Assembly (NCBI RefSeq): GCF_001675045.1
Contig: NZ_LYPA01000054.1
Location: forward strand, 124,001 to 188,000
DNA: 64,000 nucleotides
Source of the DNA: Paenibacillus oryzae
Lineage (GTDB): Bacteria; Bacillota; Bacilli; Paenibacillales; Paenibacillaceae
Reading direction: 5' to 3'
Shown one piece after another: positions 8,583 through 19,022 of the stretch (position 1 is the stretch's first letter; every line of letters begins with the position of its first letter). The translations under genes and the position numbers were made by a program. The notes under the pieces were generated by a model. That model made no database searches and had not been told where the DNA came from. It was given only the letters and a program-made list of their open reading frames with translations.

Positions 8583-10803
8583 GGAACCAACGGCGGACCA
8601 AATCGCCGATCAGAGGATTTATACGCAATTTGGCGTGACGGACCATGAATACGAGCTGATTTGCGGGTTTCTGGGACGCAAGCCGAACTATACGGAAATT
8701 GGCGTATTCAGCGTCATGTGGTCGGAGCATTGCTCCTACAAAAACTCCAAGCCGATTCTGAAAAAATTCCCGGTGACAGGCCCGCGCGTTCTGATGGGTC
8801 CCGGCGAAGGCGCCGGCATCGTAGACATTGGCGACAATCAGGCGGTTGTTTTCAAAATCGAATCGCATAACCACCCCTCCGCGGTAGAGCCGTATCAAGG
8901 CGCGGCAACCGGCGTTGGCGGCATTATCCGCGACATATTTTCCATGGGCGCACGCCCCGTTGCACTCTTGAACAGTCTGCGCTTCGGCAATCTGGCCAGC
9001 GAGCGCGTTAAATATTTGTTCGAGCATGTGGTTGGAGGCATTGCAGGCTACGGCAACTGTATCGGCATCCCGACCGTAGCGGGCGAAGTGATGTTTGACG
9101 AAAGCTATGAAGGCAACCCGCTTGTTAACGCGATGTGCGTTGGTTTGATCGATCATGACAAAATCCAGCGCGGCGTCGCCAAAGGCGTTGGCAACCCTGT
9201 TTTCTACGTAGGCCCGGCAACCGGCCGCGACGGCATTCACGGCGCAACCTTTGCATCCGTGGAGCTGTCGGAGGAATCTGAGGAGAAACGTACGGCGGTT
9301 CAAGTCGGCGATCCTTTCATGGAAAAGCTCGTTATGGAAGCAACGCTTGAGCTGATCAATTCCGGCATCGTGCTTGGCATTCAGGATATGGGCGCAGCGG
9401 GTCTGACTTGCTCCAGCGCGGAGATGGCCTCCAAGGCGGGTAACGGCCTGGAGCTGTACCTCGACGAGGTTCCGCAGCGCGAAACGGGCATGACGCCTTA
9501 TGAAATGATGCTGTCGGAATCCCAGGAGCGCATGCTGTTTGTTGTTGAGCCGCAGCATGAAGAGCAGGCGAAGGAAATTTTTGACCGTTGGGGCATTATT
9601 TGCGCCAAGGTTGGCAAAGTAACGGATGACGGACGTCTGCGCTTGTTCCACAAGGGCGAGGAAGTGGCCGATATGCCGGTTACGGCGCTGGTTGACGAAT
9701 GTCCGGTTTACAACAAACCTTCCGCTGAGCCGGCTTACTACCGCGAGAATGCTGACGTGGACAGCTCCGATTTTGCAGAAATTACGGACTTGAACGGCGC
9801 TTTGGAAAAGGTGCTGGCATCTCCGACGGTGGCAAGCAAGGAATGGGTTTACAACCAATATGACTATATGGTTCGTACGGCAACGGCGGTTCAGCCCGGC
9901 TCCGACGCTGCGGTTGTGCTGATTGACGGCACGCGCAAGGCGCTGGCGATGACCACGGACTGCAACGGACGTTACGTATATCTGGACCCTGAAGTAGGCG
10001 GCCGTATCGCGGTTGCGGAGGCGGCGCGCAATATCGTTTGCTCCGGCGCCGAGCCGCTGGCGATCACGGACAACCTGAACTTCGGCAATCCGGAAAAGCC
10101 GGAAGTATTCTGGCAGCTGGAAAAGTCGGCTGACGGCATGAGCGAGGCTTGCATCAAGCTGGATACGCCGGTAATCGGCGGCAACGTCAGCTTGTACAAC
10201 GAAAATGCCAAAGGCGCGATTTACCCGACGCCGGTTATCGGCATGGTTGGTCTGGTGCATGATCATGACCATATCACGACACAAGGCTTCAAAAACGAAG
10301 GCGACGTTATCGTGCTGATCGGCGATACGAAAGCTGAGTTTGGCGGCAGCGAGCTGCAATACGTGCTGAACGGCGCTCCATCTGGCCGTCCGCCGGCCAT
10401 TGATCTGGAAATCGAGAAAAAGGTGCAGGACGCTGTGCTTGGCGCTATTCAAAAAGGCCTTGTAGCCTCTGCACATGACTTGTCGGAAGGCGGCATTGCG
10501 GCAGCTCTTGCGGAATCCTGCATCAGCGGCGGCATTGGCGCAGAGGTTGCTCTCAGCAGCGAGCTGCGCGCCGACCATCTTTTGTTCAGCGAATCGCAAT
10601 CCCGCATCTTGTTATCGGCAAAGCCGGAGCTGGCAGACAAGCTGATCGCTTGGCTGGGCGAGCAAGGCGTAGCCCATGCAGCAATCGGCACAGTAAAAGG
10701 AAACGCTCTGACCATTAACGTAAACGGCAAGACTGGCATTAACTCGCCAGTACAACAACTGGAGAAGGTTTGGAAGGATGCGATTCCATGTCTCATGAAG
10801 TGA
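8560..10803 (+). CDS. purL: FGAM synthetase large subunit PurL
   Basis: PurL makes FGAM from FGAR, ATP and the ammonia from PurQ. The 747-aa small-type PurL contains the signature [11 protein letters not shown] near the N terminus, the GVGGIIRD metal and nucleotide region, and two AIR-synthase-like halves. I start at ATG 8560 because GGAGGG lies eight bases upstream inside purQ; an ATG at 8542 has no such site. A very long antisense frame across this gene is a codon-bias shadow. Confidence 0.96.
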   Translation: MAQQLTAKEPTADQIADQRIYTQFGVTDHEYELICGFLGRKPNYTEIGVFSVMWSEHCSYKNSKPILKKFPVTGPRVLMGPGEGAGIVDIGDNQAVVFKIESHNHPSAVEPYQGAATGVGGIIRDIFSMGARPVALLNSLRFGNLASERVKYLFEHVVGGIAGYGNCIGIPTVAGEVMFDESYEGNPLVNAMCVGLIDHDKIQRGVAKGVGNPVFYVGPATGRDGIHGATFASVELSEESEEKRTAVQVGDPFMEKLVMEATLELINSGIVLGIQDMGAAGLTCSSAEMASKAGNGLELYLDEVPQRETGMTPYEMMLSESQERMLFVVEPQHEEQAKEIFDRWGIICAKVGKVTDDGRLRLFHKGEEVADMPVTALVDECPVYNKPSAEPAYYRENADVDSSDFAEITDLNGALEKVLASPTVASKEWVYNQYDYMVRTATAVQPGSDAAVVLIDGTRKALAMTTDCNGRYVYLDPEVGGRIAVAEAARNIVCSGAEPLAITDNLNFGNPEKPEVFWQLEKSADGMSEACIKLDTPVIGGNVSLYNENAKGAIYPTPVIGMVGLVHDHDHITTQGFKNEGDVIVLIGDTKAEFGGSELQYVLNGAPSGRPPAIDLEIEKKVQDAVLGAIQKGLVASAHDLSEGGIAAALAESCISGGIGAEVALSSELRADHLLFSESQSRILLSAKPELADKLIAWLGEQGVAHAAIGTVKGNALTINVNGKTGINSPVQQLEKVWKDAIPCLMK

Positions 10804-12269
10804 TGACCCTTCCCCGTCTGTGGACGGGCAACCATTATAACGAGGGCATCGGCCGGGATGATATGTTTGACAAGCTTCGCGAGGAGTGCGGCGTATTCGG
10901 GGTGTTTGGCCACCCCGATGCTGCCGGACTGTCGTATTATGGTCTGCATGCGCTGCAGCACCGGGGCGAGGAAAGCTCTGGCATTTGTACGGTAGATACG
11001 GCTAGAGGCAACGCCTTTAACTATCACCGCGGCATGGGACTGGTCAAGGAAGTGTTCGACAAGGAAAAGCTGGATATGCTGGCGGGCGACCGCTCCATCG
11101 GGCATGTTCGCTACTCCACGTCGGGGGCAAGCCAGCTTGCTAACGCGCAGCCGCTAATTTTCCGCTATCGCGACGGCGATCTTGGCGTTGCGACAAACGG
11201 CAATATCGTCAACGCGCCTGAAATTCGCCGCGAGCTGGAGATGAGCGGTTCCATCTTCCAGACCTCCAGCGACACGGAGGTTATCGCGCATTTGATCGCG
11301 CGTTCGCCGAAGGATTTTGTAACGGCGGCCAAAGAAGCGCTGCAGCGTATCGTTGGCGGCTTTGCATTCCTGATTATGACCAACGACAAGCTGCTGGTCG
11401 CATCCGATCCCCACGGGCTTCGCCCGCTGGTTATGGGTCGTATTGGCGACGCTTATGTGTTTTCGTCGGAAACGTGCGCGTTTGAAACCATCGGCGCGGA
11501 ATATGTCCGCGATGTCCAGCCTGGCGAGCTGCTGATTCTGGATTCCACGGGCATGACCGAGGATCGTTATGCAGAAATCGAACGCCGTGCGACCTGCGCG
11601 ATGGAATATATTTATTTTGCCAGACCGGACAGCGATATTAATACCATCAACATTCACTCCGCGCGGAAGCGCATGGGCCAACGCCTCGCGATTGAGTCCT
11701 TCGTGGACGCGGATATCGTAACGGGCGTGCCGGACTCCAGCATTTCCGCCGCTATCGGCTATGCGGAGCAAACGGGCATTCCATACGAGCTGGGGCTCAT
11801 CAAAAACAAATATACCGGACGGACCTTCATCCAGCCCTCCCAGGAGCTGCGCGAAAAAGGCGTCAAAATGAAGCTGTCCGCCGTTCGCAAGGTCGTTGAA
11901 GGCAAACGCGTTGTCATGATCGACGATTCCATCGTCCGGGGCACAACGTCCCGCCGGATCGTCAACCTGCTGCGCGAGGCCGGAGCAACGGAGGTGCATG
12001 TGCGCATCACATCGCCGCCGTTCAAAAATCCGTGCTACTACGGCATCGACACCCCGGACCGCAAGGAGCTGATCGCATCCTTCCGGACGGTGGAGGAAAT
12101 TTGCAAGGAAATCAACGCCGATTCGCTTTCCTTCCTGACCGACCAAGGCTTTGTCGAATCAGTAGGCGGCAACGACGGCGCATATAACCGCGGCATGTGC
12201 CTGGCCTGCTTCGACAACGACTACCCAACCGTCGTAGACGAAGAGTCCGACAAAAGCTGCAGCTGCTAA
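10788..12269 (+). CDS. purF: Glutamine PRPP amidotransferase (first committed step)
   Basis: PurF makes phosphoribosylamine from PRPP and glutamine. Family members remove a short propeptide to expose an N-terminal cysteine nucleophile; here that cysteine is in [14 protein letters not shown]. The PRPP loop is [17 protein letters not shown]-terminal cysteines ([10 protein letters not shown] and the terminal CSC) fit the structural 4Fe-4S cluster of the Bacillus-type enzyme. ATG 10788 overlaps the purL end. An internal ATG at 10863 would leave an eight-residue propeptide and is a real alternative, since the first 25 residues are not conserved-looking. Confidence 0.95.
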   Translation: MSHEVMTLPRLWTGNHYNEGIGRDDMFDKLREECGVFGVFGHPDAAGLSYYGLHALQHRGEESSGICTVDTARGNAFNYHRGMGLVKEVFDKEKLDMLAGDRSIGHVRYSTSGASQLANAQPLIFRYRDGDLGVATNGNIVNAPEIRRELEMSGSIFQTSSDTEVIAHLIARSPKDFVTAAKEALQRIVGGFAFLIMTNDKLLVASDPHGLRPLVMGRIGDAYVFSSETCAFETIGAEYVRDVQPGELLILDSTGMTEDRYAEIERRATCAMEYIYFARPDSDINTINIHSARKRMGQRLAIESFVDADIVTGVPDSSISAAIGYAEQTGIPYELGLIKNKYTGRTFIQPSQELREKGVKMKLSAVRKVVEGKRVVMIDDSIVRGTTSRRIVNLLREAGATEVHVRITSPPFKNPCYYGIDTPDRKELIASFRTVEEICKEINADSLSFLTDQGFVESVGGNDGAYNRGMCLACFDNDYPTVVDEESDKSCSC

Positions 12270-12317
12270 TACTTGTTATATAAGTGGAACAAAAGAGTTT
12301 CAGCGGCGTGGGCCGGC

Positions 12318-12467
12318 GTGTGAAGGGTTCTTCCGATCGCAATTGTTTCCAGATTTCCCTGAATTATATGTTTAAATGGTGAAATCCGGAAACACAAGCG
12401 AACGCTTGAAACGTTCTGGAAGAACGTTGCTTCGTAAGCATACGCATTTCTCCAGAACCCCTCACAC
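12318..12467. repeat. Large imperfect palindrome A (purF-purM gap)
   Basis: The ends GTGTGAAGGGTTCT and AGAACCCCTCACAC pair over about 150 nt, with an inner pair TTTCCAGATTTC / GAAATCCGGAAA. Transcribed, it would fold into a long interrupted hairpin. It shares a 17-base segment (12325-12341) with the right arm of palindrome B in inverted orientation. Confidence 0.6.
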
Positions 12468-12747
12468 TCTGGCCTGTCGCTACATTTCTTTTGTTTAAAG
12501 GTAAAAAAGCGGACGCGGCTCAACATAGGCTTGCCGCCGCTTGATCGGGGCTTAACCGAAGGCAGGGTTTAACCGTAGGTAGAGTTAACCGGGACTTAAC
12601 CGCAGGCAGAATCAGCTGCAGGTTTACTGAGGGCTAATCCCTTCTCTAAACAGTTGAAAATCTTTTGTTCAACTCCATTTATTTATTGAAAAAACAAAGG
12701 CTCAATAACAAAAATCAGTTTTTGACGGCATATGCAACAGGCGGAGG

Positions 12748-12861
12748 GGCAGAGGGATTCTGTAGAAACGGAGTGTTCGCTTGTAAAATCAGATTTCAAC
12801 CACTGAGAAATTGTTCAATGAAAATCTGATTTTAACTGCGATCGGAAGAACCCTCTGCCCC
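12748..12861. repeat. Large imperfect palindrome B (purF-purM gap)
   Basis: GGGGCAGAGGG and CCCTCTGCCCC close a 114-nt hairpin with a strong inner stem AAAATCAGATTTC / GAAAATCTGATTTT. The right arm carries TGCGATCGGAAGAACCC (12837-12853), also found at 22367-22382 and, inverted, in palindrome A. The rest of 12270-12926 is gene-free and contains short CCG(A/C)AGG/GTTAACCG-like echoes. Confidence 0.6.
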
Positions 12862-12926
12862 GCAGCCTCCCCGCATACTATGAAGTCAATTCCTGTTTTT
12901 GACATGAGCCAAAAACGAAAGGTGCG

Positions 12927-13976
12927 ATGATCGTGTCAGAAGCGTACAAAAAAGCCGGCGTCGACATTGCCGCGGGCAATGAAGCGGTCGAACGGATGAA
13001 GAAACACGTGAAGCGGACATACCGTCCGGAGGTGCTGGCGGAGCTTGGCGGCTTTGGCGGTTTGTTCAGCCTGGACAAAAGCAAATACGAGGAGCCTGTG
13101 CTGGTATCCGGCACGGACGGCGTCGGCACAAAGCTGAAGCTTGCTTTTGCAATGGACAAGCACGATACAATCGGCATCGACGCCGTTGCGATGTGCGTCA
13201 ACGATATCATCGTGCAAGGCGCGGAGCCTCTCTTTTTCCTGGACTATCTGGCCTGCGGCAAAGTGGTTCCCGAAAAAATCGAAGCTATCGTTAAAGGCAT
13301 CTCCGAAGGCTGCGTTCAGTCCGGCTGTGCGTTGATCGGTGGCGAAACGGCGGAAATGCCGGGCATGTATTCCCAGGAGGAATATGATATCGCAGGCTTC
13401 ACCGTTGGCATCGTCGACAGAAAAAAAATGATCGACGGCTCCACAATTGCTCCAGGCGACGTCGTTTTGGGCTTTGCGTCCAGCGGCATTCACAGCAATG
13501 GCTTTTCTCTGGTGCGCCGTCTGCTGCTTGAAGAAGCAGGTTATTCGCTGGACCAGCAGCTTGAAGAGCTGGGCGGAGCAAAGCTGGGCGACGTGCTGCT
13601 TGAGCCAACCCGCATTTATGTGAAGCAGGCGCTTGAGCTGATCAGCAAGGTACAAGTAAAAGGCATGGCGCATATTACAGGCGGCGGCTTTATCGAAAAT
13701 ATTCCGCGCGTGCTGCCGGAAGGCGTTAACGCGGACATCCAATACGGCTCGTGGCCGATCCTGCCAATCTTTGAGCTGTTGCAGAAAAAAGGCGAGATTA
13801 CGAATCGCGATATGTTTACAACGTTTAATATGGGCATCGGCCTTGTTATTGTCGTCCCTGCCGAGCAAGCGGAGGAAGCGGTGCGCGTGGCGGAGAGCCT
13901 TGGCGAAAAAGCATATACCATCGGCAAAATTACGGAAGGCAGCCGTATCGTAACCTTTACGGGAGCTGAGGTGTAA
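12927..13976 (+). CDS. purM: Phosphoribosylformylglycinamidine cyclo-ligase (AIR synthetase)
   Basis: PurM closes the imidazole ring of FGAM to give AIR, using ATP. The 349-aa protein has the glycine-rich ATP loop [33 protein letters not shown] and [11 protein letters not shown], all diagnostic. ATG 12927 follows AAAGGTGCG; GTG 12933 is an alternative. A 657-base gap with two palindromes separates it from purF, unusual in an otherwise tight operon. The stop overlaps the purN start (TAATG). Confidence 0.96.
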   Translation: MIVSEAYKKAGVDIAAGNEAVERMKKHVKRTYRPEVLAELGGFGGLFSLDKSKYEEPVLVSGTDGVGTKLKLAFAMDKHDTIGIDAVAMCVNDIIVQGAEPLFFLDYLACGKVVPEKIEAIVKGISEGCVQSGCALIGGETAEMPGMYSQEEYDIAGFTVGIVDRKKMIDGSTIAPGDVVLGFASSGIHSNGFSLVRRLLLEEAGYSLDQQLEELGGAKLGDVLLEPTRIYVKQALELISKVQVKGMAHITGGGFIENIPRVLPEGVNADIQYGSWPILPIFELLQKKGEITNRDMFTTFNMGIGLVIVVPAEQAEEAVRVAESLGEKAYTIGKITEGSRIVTFTGAEV

Positions 13977-14584
13977 TGGCTAACCTGCGCATTGCGGTAT
14001 TTGCATCCGGACAAGGAAGCAACTTTCAAGCCATTGCCGATGCGGTGCGGGACAGGAAGCTCGATGTCGAAATCGGGCTTCTTGTTTGTGACAAGCCGAG
14101 CGCTCCCGTTGTGGAGCGGGCGGCGAAGGCCGGCGTTGAAGCCTTTTTGTTCAAGCCAAAGGAGTATGCTTCAAGAGAGGACTACGAGCGAGTTATCCTT
14201 GCGGAGCTGGAGAAGCGGGGCATCGGGCTGATCGTGCTTGCCGGTTATATGCGTATTTTGACGCCGGTGCTGGTGGAGCCTTTTTATGGCCGGATGATCA
14301 ATGTCCATCCTTCGCTGCTGCCGGCTTTTCCAGGTGTAGACGGAATCGGACAAGCTCTGGAGTACGGCGTAAAAGTGACTGGCGTGACGGTGCATTATGT
14401 AGACGGCGGCTTGGATAGCGGTCCCATTATTGCTCAGCGGGTTGTTGAGGTGGAGCATGGGGATACGCGGGACAGTTTGTCGGAGCGGATTCATGCAGTG
14501 GAGCAGGCTCTGCTCCCGTATGTGATCGGTCAAATCGCTCGCGGCAACGTTTCGCTGGACGGAAGAAACGTGACAATCGGGTAA
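13976..14584 (+). CDS. purN: Phosphoribosylglycinamide formyltransferase
   Basis: PurN transfers a formyl group from 10-formyl-THF to GAR. The 202-aa protein has FASGQGSNFQAI at the N terminus, then the active-site INVHPSLLPAFPG (Asn and His) and the TVHYVDGGLDSGPIIAQ loop with the catalytic Asp. It starts within the purM stop codon, so it is translationally coupled. A tandem hairpin array begins right after its stop. Confidence 0.96.
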   Translation: MANLRIAVFASGQGSNFQAIADAVRDRKLDVEIGLLVCDKPSAPVVERAAKAGVEAFLFKPKEYASREDYERVILAELEKRGIGLIVLAGYMRILTPVLVEPFYGRMINVHPSLLPAFPGVDGIGQALEYGVKVTGVTVHYVDGGLDSGPIIAQRVVEVEHGDTRDSLSERIHAVEQALLPYVIGQIARGNVSLDGRNVTIG

Positions 14585-14604
14585 GTGGTAAGTGGTAAGT
14601 GTGT

Positions 14605-15190
14605 GGGAGTAGCGCCAGGCGGTAATTTGTATGAAAAATCGTACAAACAGCCCTGTAAAAGTAGCGCCAGGCGGTAATTTGTATGGAAAATCGTACAAAC
14701 AGCCGTGTAAAAGTAGCGCTAGGCGGTAGTTTGTATGAAAAATCGTACAAACAGCTGTGTAAAAGTAGCGCTAGGCGGTAGTTTGTATGAAAAATCGTAC
14801 AAACAGCCATGTGAAGGCAGCGCCAGGCGGTAATTTGTATGAAAAATCGTACAAACAGCCGTGTAAAAGTAGCGGCAAGCGGTAGTTTGTATGAAAAATC
14901 GTACAAACAGCCGTGTAAAAGTAGCGGCAGGCGGTAGTTTGTATGAAAAATCGTACAAACAGCTGTGTAAAAGTAGCGCTAGGCGGTAGTTTGTATGAAA
15001 AATCGAACAAACAGCTGTGTAAAAGTAGCGCCAGGCGGTAGTTTGTATGAAAAATCGTACAAACAGCCATGTAAAAGTAGCGCTAGGCGGTAGTTTGTAT
15101 GAAAAATCGAACAAACAGCTGTGTAAAAGTAGCGCCAGGCGGTAGTTTGTATGAAAAATCGTACAAACAGCCATGTGAAGGCAGTTACTT
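14605..15190. repeat. Tandem array of 11 copies of a 52-bp hairpin unit (plus a diverged 12th)
   Basis: The word AGCG(C/G)(C/T) recurs at 14611, 14663, 14715, 14767, 14819, 14871, 14923, 14975, 15027, 15079 and 15131, exactly 52 bp apart. Each unit carries TTTGTATGA-AAAA-TCGTACAAA, a nine-pair stem (one G-U) with a four-base loop. A diverged final copy (15183-15227) has TTTGTATGA-ATTT-TCATACAAA, where the stem is fully paired. Copies differ at a few sites only. Minus-strand frames across it are repeat translations, not genes. Confidence 0.95.
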
Positions 15191-15288
15191 TGTGGGTTTT
15201 GTATGAATTTTCATACAAACGAGTGTACATGCAGGGTTTGCGGCTGAACGATTATAGTTGGTTTTATTCAAAATAAGGGGGCATTACG

Positions 15289-16836
15289 GTGGCGATTAAA
15301 CGAGCGTTGATCAGCGTATCCGACAAAACGGGCATCGTTGAGTTTTCAAGGGAATTGGCCAAGCAAGGCGTGCAAATTATTTCGACGGGTGGAACGTTTA
15401 GTCTACTGGAAAAAGAAGGCGTGCCGGTGATCGGCATATCTGATGTAACAGGTTTTCCTGAAATTATGGACGGACGCGTCAAAACGCTACATCCCGCAGT
15501 TCATAGCGGGCTGCTGGCGGTAAGAGACAACGAGGAGCACCGCAAGTCGATGGAAGAGCTGGGCCTGGATTACATCGATCTGGTGGTCGTTAATCTGTAC
15601 CCGTTCAAACAAACCATCGCCAAGCCGGGCGTTTCCTACGAGGAAGCTATCGAAAATATCGACATCGGCGGTCCAACCATGCTTCGCTCCGCTGCCAAAA
15701 ACCATGCCTTCGTTACCGTTGTTGTGGATGCTGGCGATTATGACGCCGTTTTGGAAGAGCTGAAGGCTGGCGGTGACACGACTCTGGAAACGCGCAAACG
15801 TCTGGCGGCCAAAGTATTCCGTCATACAGGCTCCTACGATGCCCTTATCTCCGATTATTTGTCGAAGCAAACCGGCGAGCCGCTGCCTGAGTCCTATACC
15901 GTTACCTATGAAAAGGTACAAGGCCTGCGCTACGGAGAAAACCCGCATCAGAAAGCAGCATTTTACAAAAAGCCGCTGGCTTCCGGTGCAAATATTACAA
16001 CAGCAGAGCAATTGCATGGCAAAGAGCTTTCTTACAATAACATTAACGATGCCAACGCGGCGTTGTCGATTCTTAAGGAGTTTGACGAGCCGGCAGTTGT
16101 TGCTGTCAAGCATATGAACCCTTGCGGGGTAGGTATTGGCGCAACGATTCACGAGGCTTACCAAAAAGCATACGAGGCCGACCCTACATCCATTTTTGGC
16201 GGTATCGTAGCGGCTAACCGTACCCTTGGCGCGGAAACAGCCGAGCTGCTGGGCGCTATTTTTCTGGAGATCATCATTGCGCCGGATTATACCCCGGAGG
16301 CCCTTGAAATCCTCTCCAAGAAAAAGAACATCCGGTTGCTCAAGCTGGGTGAGCTGAAGGCTGCCGCAGAGCGCGAGCCGGAATGGCTTGTTACTTCCGT
16401 GGACGGCGGCATGCTGGTTCAGGAAAGCGACGTTCATTCCTTGAAGGAAGAGGATTTGCAGGTTGTTACCGACCGCAAGCCAACTGCTGAAGAAATGAAG
16501 CAGCTTCTTTTTGGCTGGAAGGTTGTTAAGCATGTTAAGTCCAATGCCATCCTGCTGGCAAAAGACGATATGACGGTTGGCGTTGGCGCAGGCCAGATGA
16601 ACCGCGTAGGCGCAGCTCGTATTGCAATCGAGCAAGCTGGTGAAAAAGCGGTTGGCGCGGCGCTTGCGTCGGATGCATTTTTCCCGATGGGCGATACGGT
16701 TGAATTGGCGGCAAAAGCCGGCATTACAGCAATCATTCAGCCAGGCGGCTCCATCAAGGACGAGGAGTCCATCGCGGCAGCCAACAAAGCGGGGATTGCT
16801 ATGGTGTTCACCAACATCCGCCACTTCAAACACTGA
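15289..16836 (+). CDS. purH: Bifunctional AICAR formyltransferase / IMP cyclohydrolase
   Basis: PurH carries out the last two steps to IMP. The N-terminal ~200 residues form the MGS-like cyclohydrolase domain ([25 protein letters not shown]), and the rest is the transformylase ([27 protein letters not shown]). The length of 515 aa is standard. The start is GTG 15289, ten bases after AAGGGGG. It lies between the 52-bp array upstream and three MITE-like repeats downstream, but the frame is intact. Confidence 0.97.
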   Translation: MAIKRALISVSDKTGIVEFSRELAKQGVQIISTGGTFSLLEKEGVPVIGISDVTGFPEIMDGRVKTLHPAVHSGLLAVRDNEEHRKSMEELGLDYIDLVVVNLYPFKQTIAKPGVSYEEAIENIDIGGPTMLRSAAKNHAFVTVVVDAGDYDAVLEELKAGGDTTLETRKRLAAKVFRHTGSYDALISDYLSKQTGEPLPESYTVTYEKVQGLRYGENPHQKAAFYKKPLASGANITTAEQLHGKELSYNNINDANAALSILKEFDEPAVVAVKHMNPCGVGIGATIHEAYQKAYEADPTSIFGGIVAANRTLGAETAELLGAIFLEIIIAPDYTPEALEILSKKKNIRLLKLGELKAAAEREPEWLVTSVDGGMLVQESDVHSLKEEDLQVVTDRKPTAEEMKQLLFGWKVVKHVKSNAILLAKDDMTVGVGAGQMNRVGAARIAIEQAGEKAVGAALASDAFFPMGDTVELAAKAGITAIIQPGGSIKDEESIAAANKAGIAMVFTNIRHFKH

Positions 16837-16844
16837 TAGAGGTA

Positions 16845-17429
16845 GTTCAAAAAGTCCGGTTCCCATTACGGAAGCATGACTAGCGTCATGGCCGGCGTCG
16901 AATATGGCATTCAGCCGAAATCTCCGATCCTCACGTAGCTTTGACTACGCTCCGGTTCTCGATTTCTAGCTTCATGCCATCTTCTCGGTACTGGAAACCG
17001 AACTTTTTGAACCTTCATTTTAATGGTCGTTCAAAAAGTCCGCTTTCCATTACGAGTCATGACTAGCGTCATGGCCAGCGTCGAATATGGCATTCAGCCG
17101 AAACTTCCGTTGCTCACTTAGCTCCCACTAAGCTCCGCTACTCAGTTTCTAGCTTCAAGCCATCTTCTCGGTACTGGAAACCGAACTTTTTGAACCTTCA
17201 TTTTAATGGTCGTTCAAAAAGTCCGGTTCCCATTACGAGTCATGACTAGCGTCATGGCCGGCGTCGAATATGGCATTCAGCCGAAATCAGCGTATGCTTA
17301 CGAGGTATGTTTCCTCCGGAAACATTTGAGATCCTCACGTAGCTTTGACTACGCTCCGGTTCTCGATTTCTAGCTTCAAGCCAACTTTCCGGTATTAACC
17401 GATGCTAATAACCGGACTTTTTGAACCTT
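16845..17429. mobile_element. Three tandem MITE-like elements with terminal inverted repeats
   Basis: Copies start at 16845, 17029 and 17212 with GTTCAAAAAGTCCG and end with CGAACTTTTTGAACC (copies 1-2) or CGGACTTTTTGAACC (copy 3), so each has inverted ends. Each holds ATGACTAGCGTCATGGCC and CGTCGAATATGGCATTCAGC. Copies 1 and 2 are about 170 bp; copy 3 is about 218 bp because of an internal insertion near 17286-17335. None encodes a protein. They fill nearly the whole purH-purD gap. Confidence 0.8.
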
Positions 17430-17458
17430 GATTAAACAATATAAAGGGGGATGCAGGA

Positions 17459-18721
17459 ATGCGGATTTTGGTCATTGGCGGGGGCGGCCGCGAGCATGCA
17501 ATCGTGTGGGCGCTTAAAAAGAGCGAAAAGGTAAAGGAATTGTTTTGCGCACCGGGCAATGCGGGAATCGCCAAGCTAGCTGAATGCGTGCCGTTTGCGG
17601 TTTCGCAGTTTGATGAGCTGACGGCTTTTGCCAAGGATGCCTCGATTGATCTTGTGTTTGTAGGTCCGGATGATCCGCTTGCGGACGGCATTGTTGATGC
17701 GTTCGAGGCGGCGGGCATTCCGGCGTTTGGCCCGAATAAGCTGGCTGCGGAAATCGAAGGCAGCAAAATTTTTATGAAGGATTTGCTCAAAAAATACAAT
17801 ATCCCTACCGCCAAATACGAAACGTTTACGGATTATGAAGCGGCGTTGTCTTATTTGCGTGAGCAGGAGGTTCCAATCGTTATTAAAGCGGATGGACTTG
17901 CTGCGGGCAAAGGGGTAACGGTTGCGTTTACGCGTGAGGAAGCCGAAACGGCTCTTCGCGAGGCAATGGTCGACAAAGTTTTTGGCGATGCCGGCAACCA
18001 GATCGTGATCGAGGAATTCCTGGAGGGACAAGAAATGTCCATCCTGGCCTTTGTGGATGGCGAGACGGTTAAACCGATGGTTCCGGCTCAGGATCATAAG
18101 CCGATTTTTGACGGCGATAAAGGCCCTAACACCGGCGGTATGGGCACCTATACGCCGCTGCCGCATATTCCTCAAAGCATTGTAGATGATGCCATTGCCA
18201 ATATCATTATTCCAACCGCTAAAGCGATGGTGAGCGAAGGACGTCCATTCCGCGGCGTGTTGTTTGCAGGCCTGATGATTACGAAGGACGGTCCCAAAAC
18301 AATCGAGTTTAACGCGCGTATGGGCGATCCCGAAACGCAGGTTGTGCTGCCAAGATTAAAAACGGATCTCGTCGATATTGTGCTGGCCGCCATGAATGGA
18401 CGATTGGGCGAAATGGATATCGAATGGAGCGACGAAGCTGCGGTTTGCGTCATTGCCGCTTCGGAGGGGTATCCAGGCTCGTATCCTAAAGGCCGCGCTA
18501 TTACCGGCATTGAAGCGGCAGAAGCCCAAGGGGCGCTTGTTTTCCATGCAGGCACTGCATTCAAGGACGGCGAGCTGGTAACTAGCGGAGGACGCGTGCT
18601 GGGTATTGTTGGCCTTGGCCGCGACATCGCTGAAGCCCGCAAGCGCGCTTACGAGGCGGTTAGCGTCATTGAGTTTGAAGGCATGCAGAATCGTAGCGAT
18701 ATTGCGGCAAAAGCGCTGTAG
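17459..18721 (+). CDS. purD: Phosphoribosylamine-glycine ligase (GAR synthetase)
   Basis: PurD joins glycine to phosphoribosylamine with ATP. The 420-aa ATP-grasp enzyme begins MRILVIGGGGREHAI, the PurD signature, and contains KADGLAAGKGV and the metal-binding EFNARMGDPETQ. It is the last gene of the operon, closed by a strong terminator at 18783-18825. The start follows AAAGGGGGATGCAGGA. Confidence 0.97.
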   Translation: MRILVIGGGGREHAIVWALKKSEKVKELFCAPGNAGIAKLAECVPFAVSQFDELTAFAKDASIDLVFVGPDDPLADGIVDAFEAAGIPAFGPNKLAAEIEGSKIFMKDLLKKYNIPTAKYETFTDYEAALSYLREQEVPIVIKADGLAAGKGVTVAFTREEAETALREAMVDKVFGDAGNQIVIEEFLEGQEMSILAFVDGETVKPMVPAQDHKPIFDGDKGPNTGGMGTYTPLPHIPQSIVDDAIANIIIPTAKAMVSEGRPFRGVLFAGLMITKDGPKTIEFNARMGDPETQVVLPRLKTDLVDIVLAAMNGRLGEMDIEWSDEAAVCVIAASEGYPGSYPKGRAITGIEAAEAQGALVFHAGTAFKDGELVTSGGRVLGIVGLGRDIAEARKRAYEAVSVIEFEGMQNRSDIAAKAL

Positions 18722-18782
18722 GCATTTTTTATTGCTAATGTGTTTAATATTTGTAGGATTAGAAATCAGAAGAATATACCTC

Positions 18783-18825
18783 AACACTGTTTGCATCCGT
18801 TATGGGTACAAACAGTGTTTTTTTT
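18783..18825 (+). terminator. Rho-independent terminator of the pur operon
   Basis: AACACTGTTTG and CAAACAGTGTT form a perfect 11-bp stem followed by a T-run. The remainder of 18722-19022 has no gene. Confidence 0.93.
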
Positions 18826-19022
18826 CAAATTACATTACGTATGGTTCTTCCAACACTCAGTCTGAGGAAGAGGAAGAGGAAGCCGTAGAAGTTAAGTGAC
18901 AGGTTTTTGAGCAACAAGCTTCGAAATTGTTATAAGGACACTATTTTATCATTTGAAACCGCTATCATCACTACTATAATAATGAATGTTGAAAGTACTG
19001 ATTATAGAAGGGGGTAGCAGGT

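Noticed and set aside
8572..10599. 675-residue antisense open frame across purL
   Set aside because: Mirror of biased codon use in purL; no motif or ribosome site. The same applies to the long antisense frames over purE/purK, purB, purF, purM and purH.
14605..15190. CRISPR array
   Set aside because: The whole 52-bp unit is repeated with no unique spacers, and there are no cas genes.
14427..15230. Minus-strand repeat proteins (FIQTTAWRYFYTAVC-type)
   Set aside because: They are translations of the 52-bp hairpin array, whose length (52) is not a multiple of three. No gene features.
18606..18899. 97-residue frame over the purD end and terminator
   Set aside because: It reads through the operon terminator in another frame; the acidic EEEEEE tail is low-complexity.
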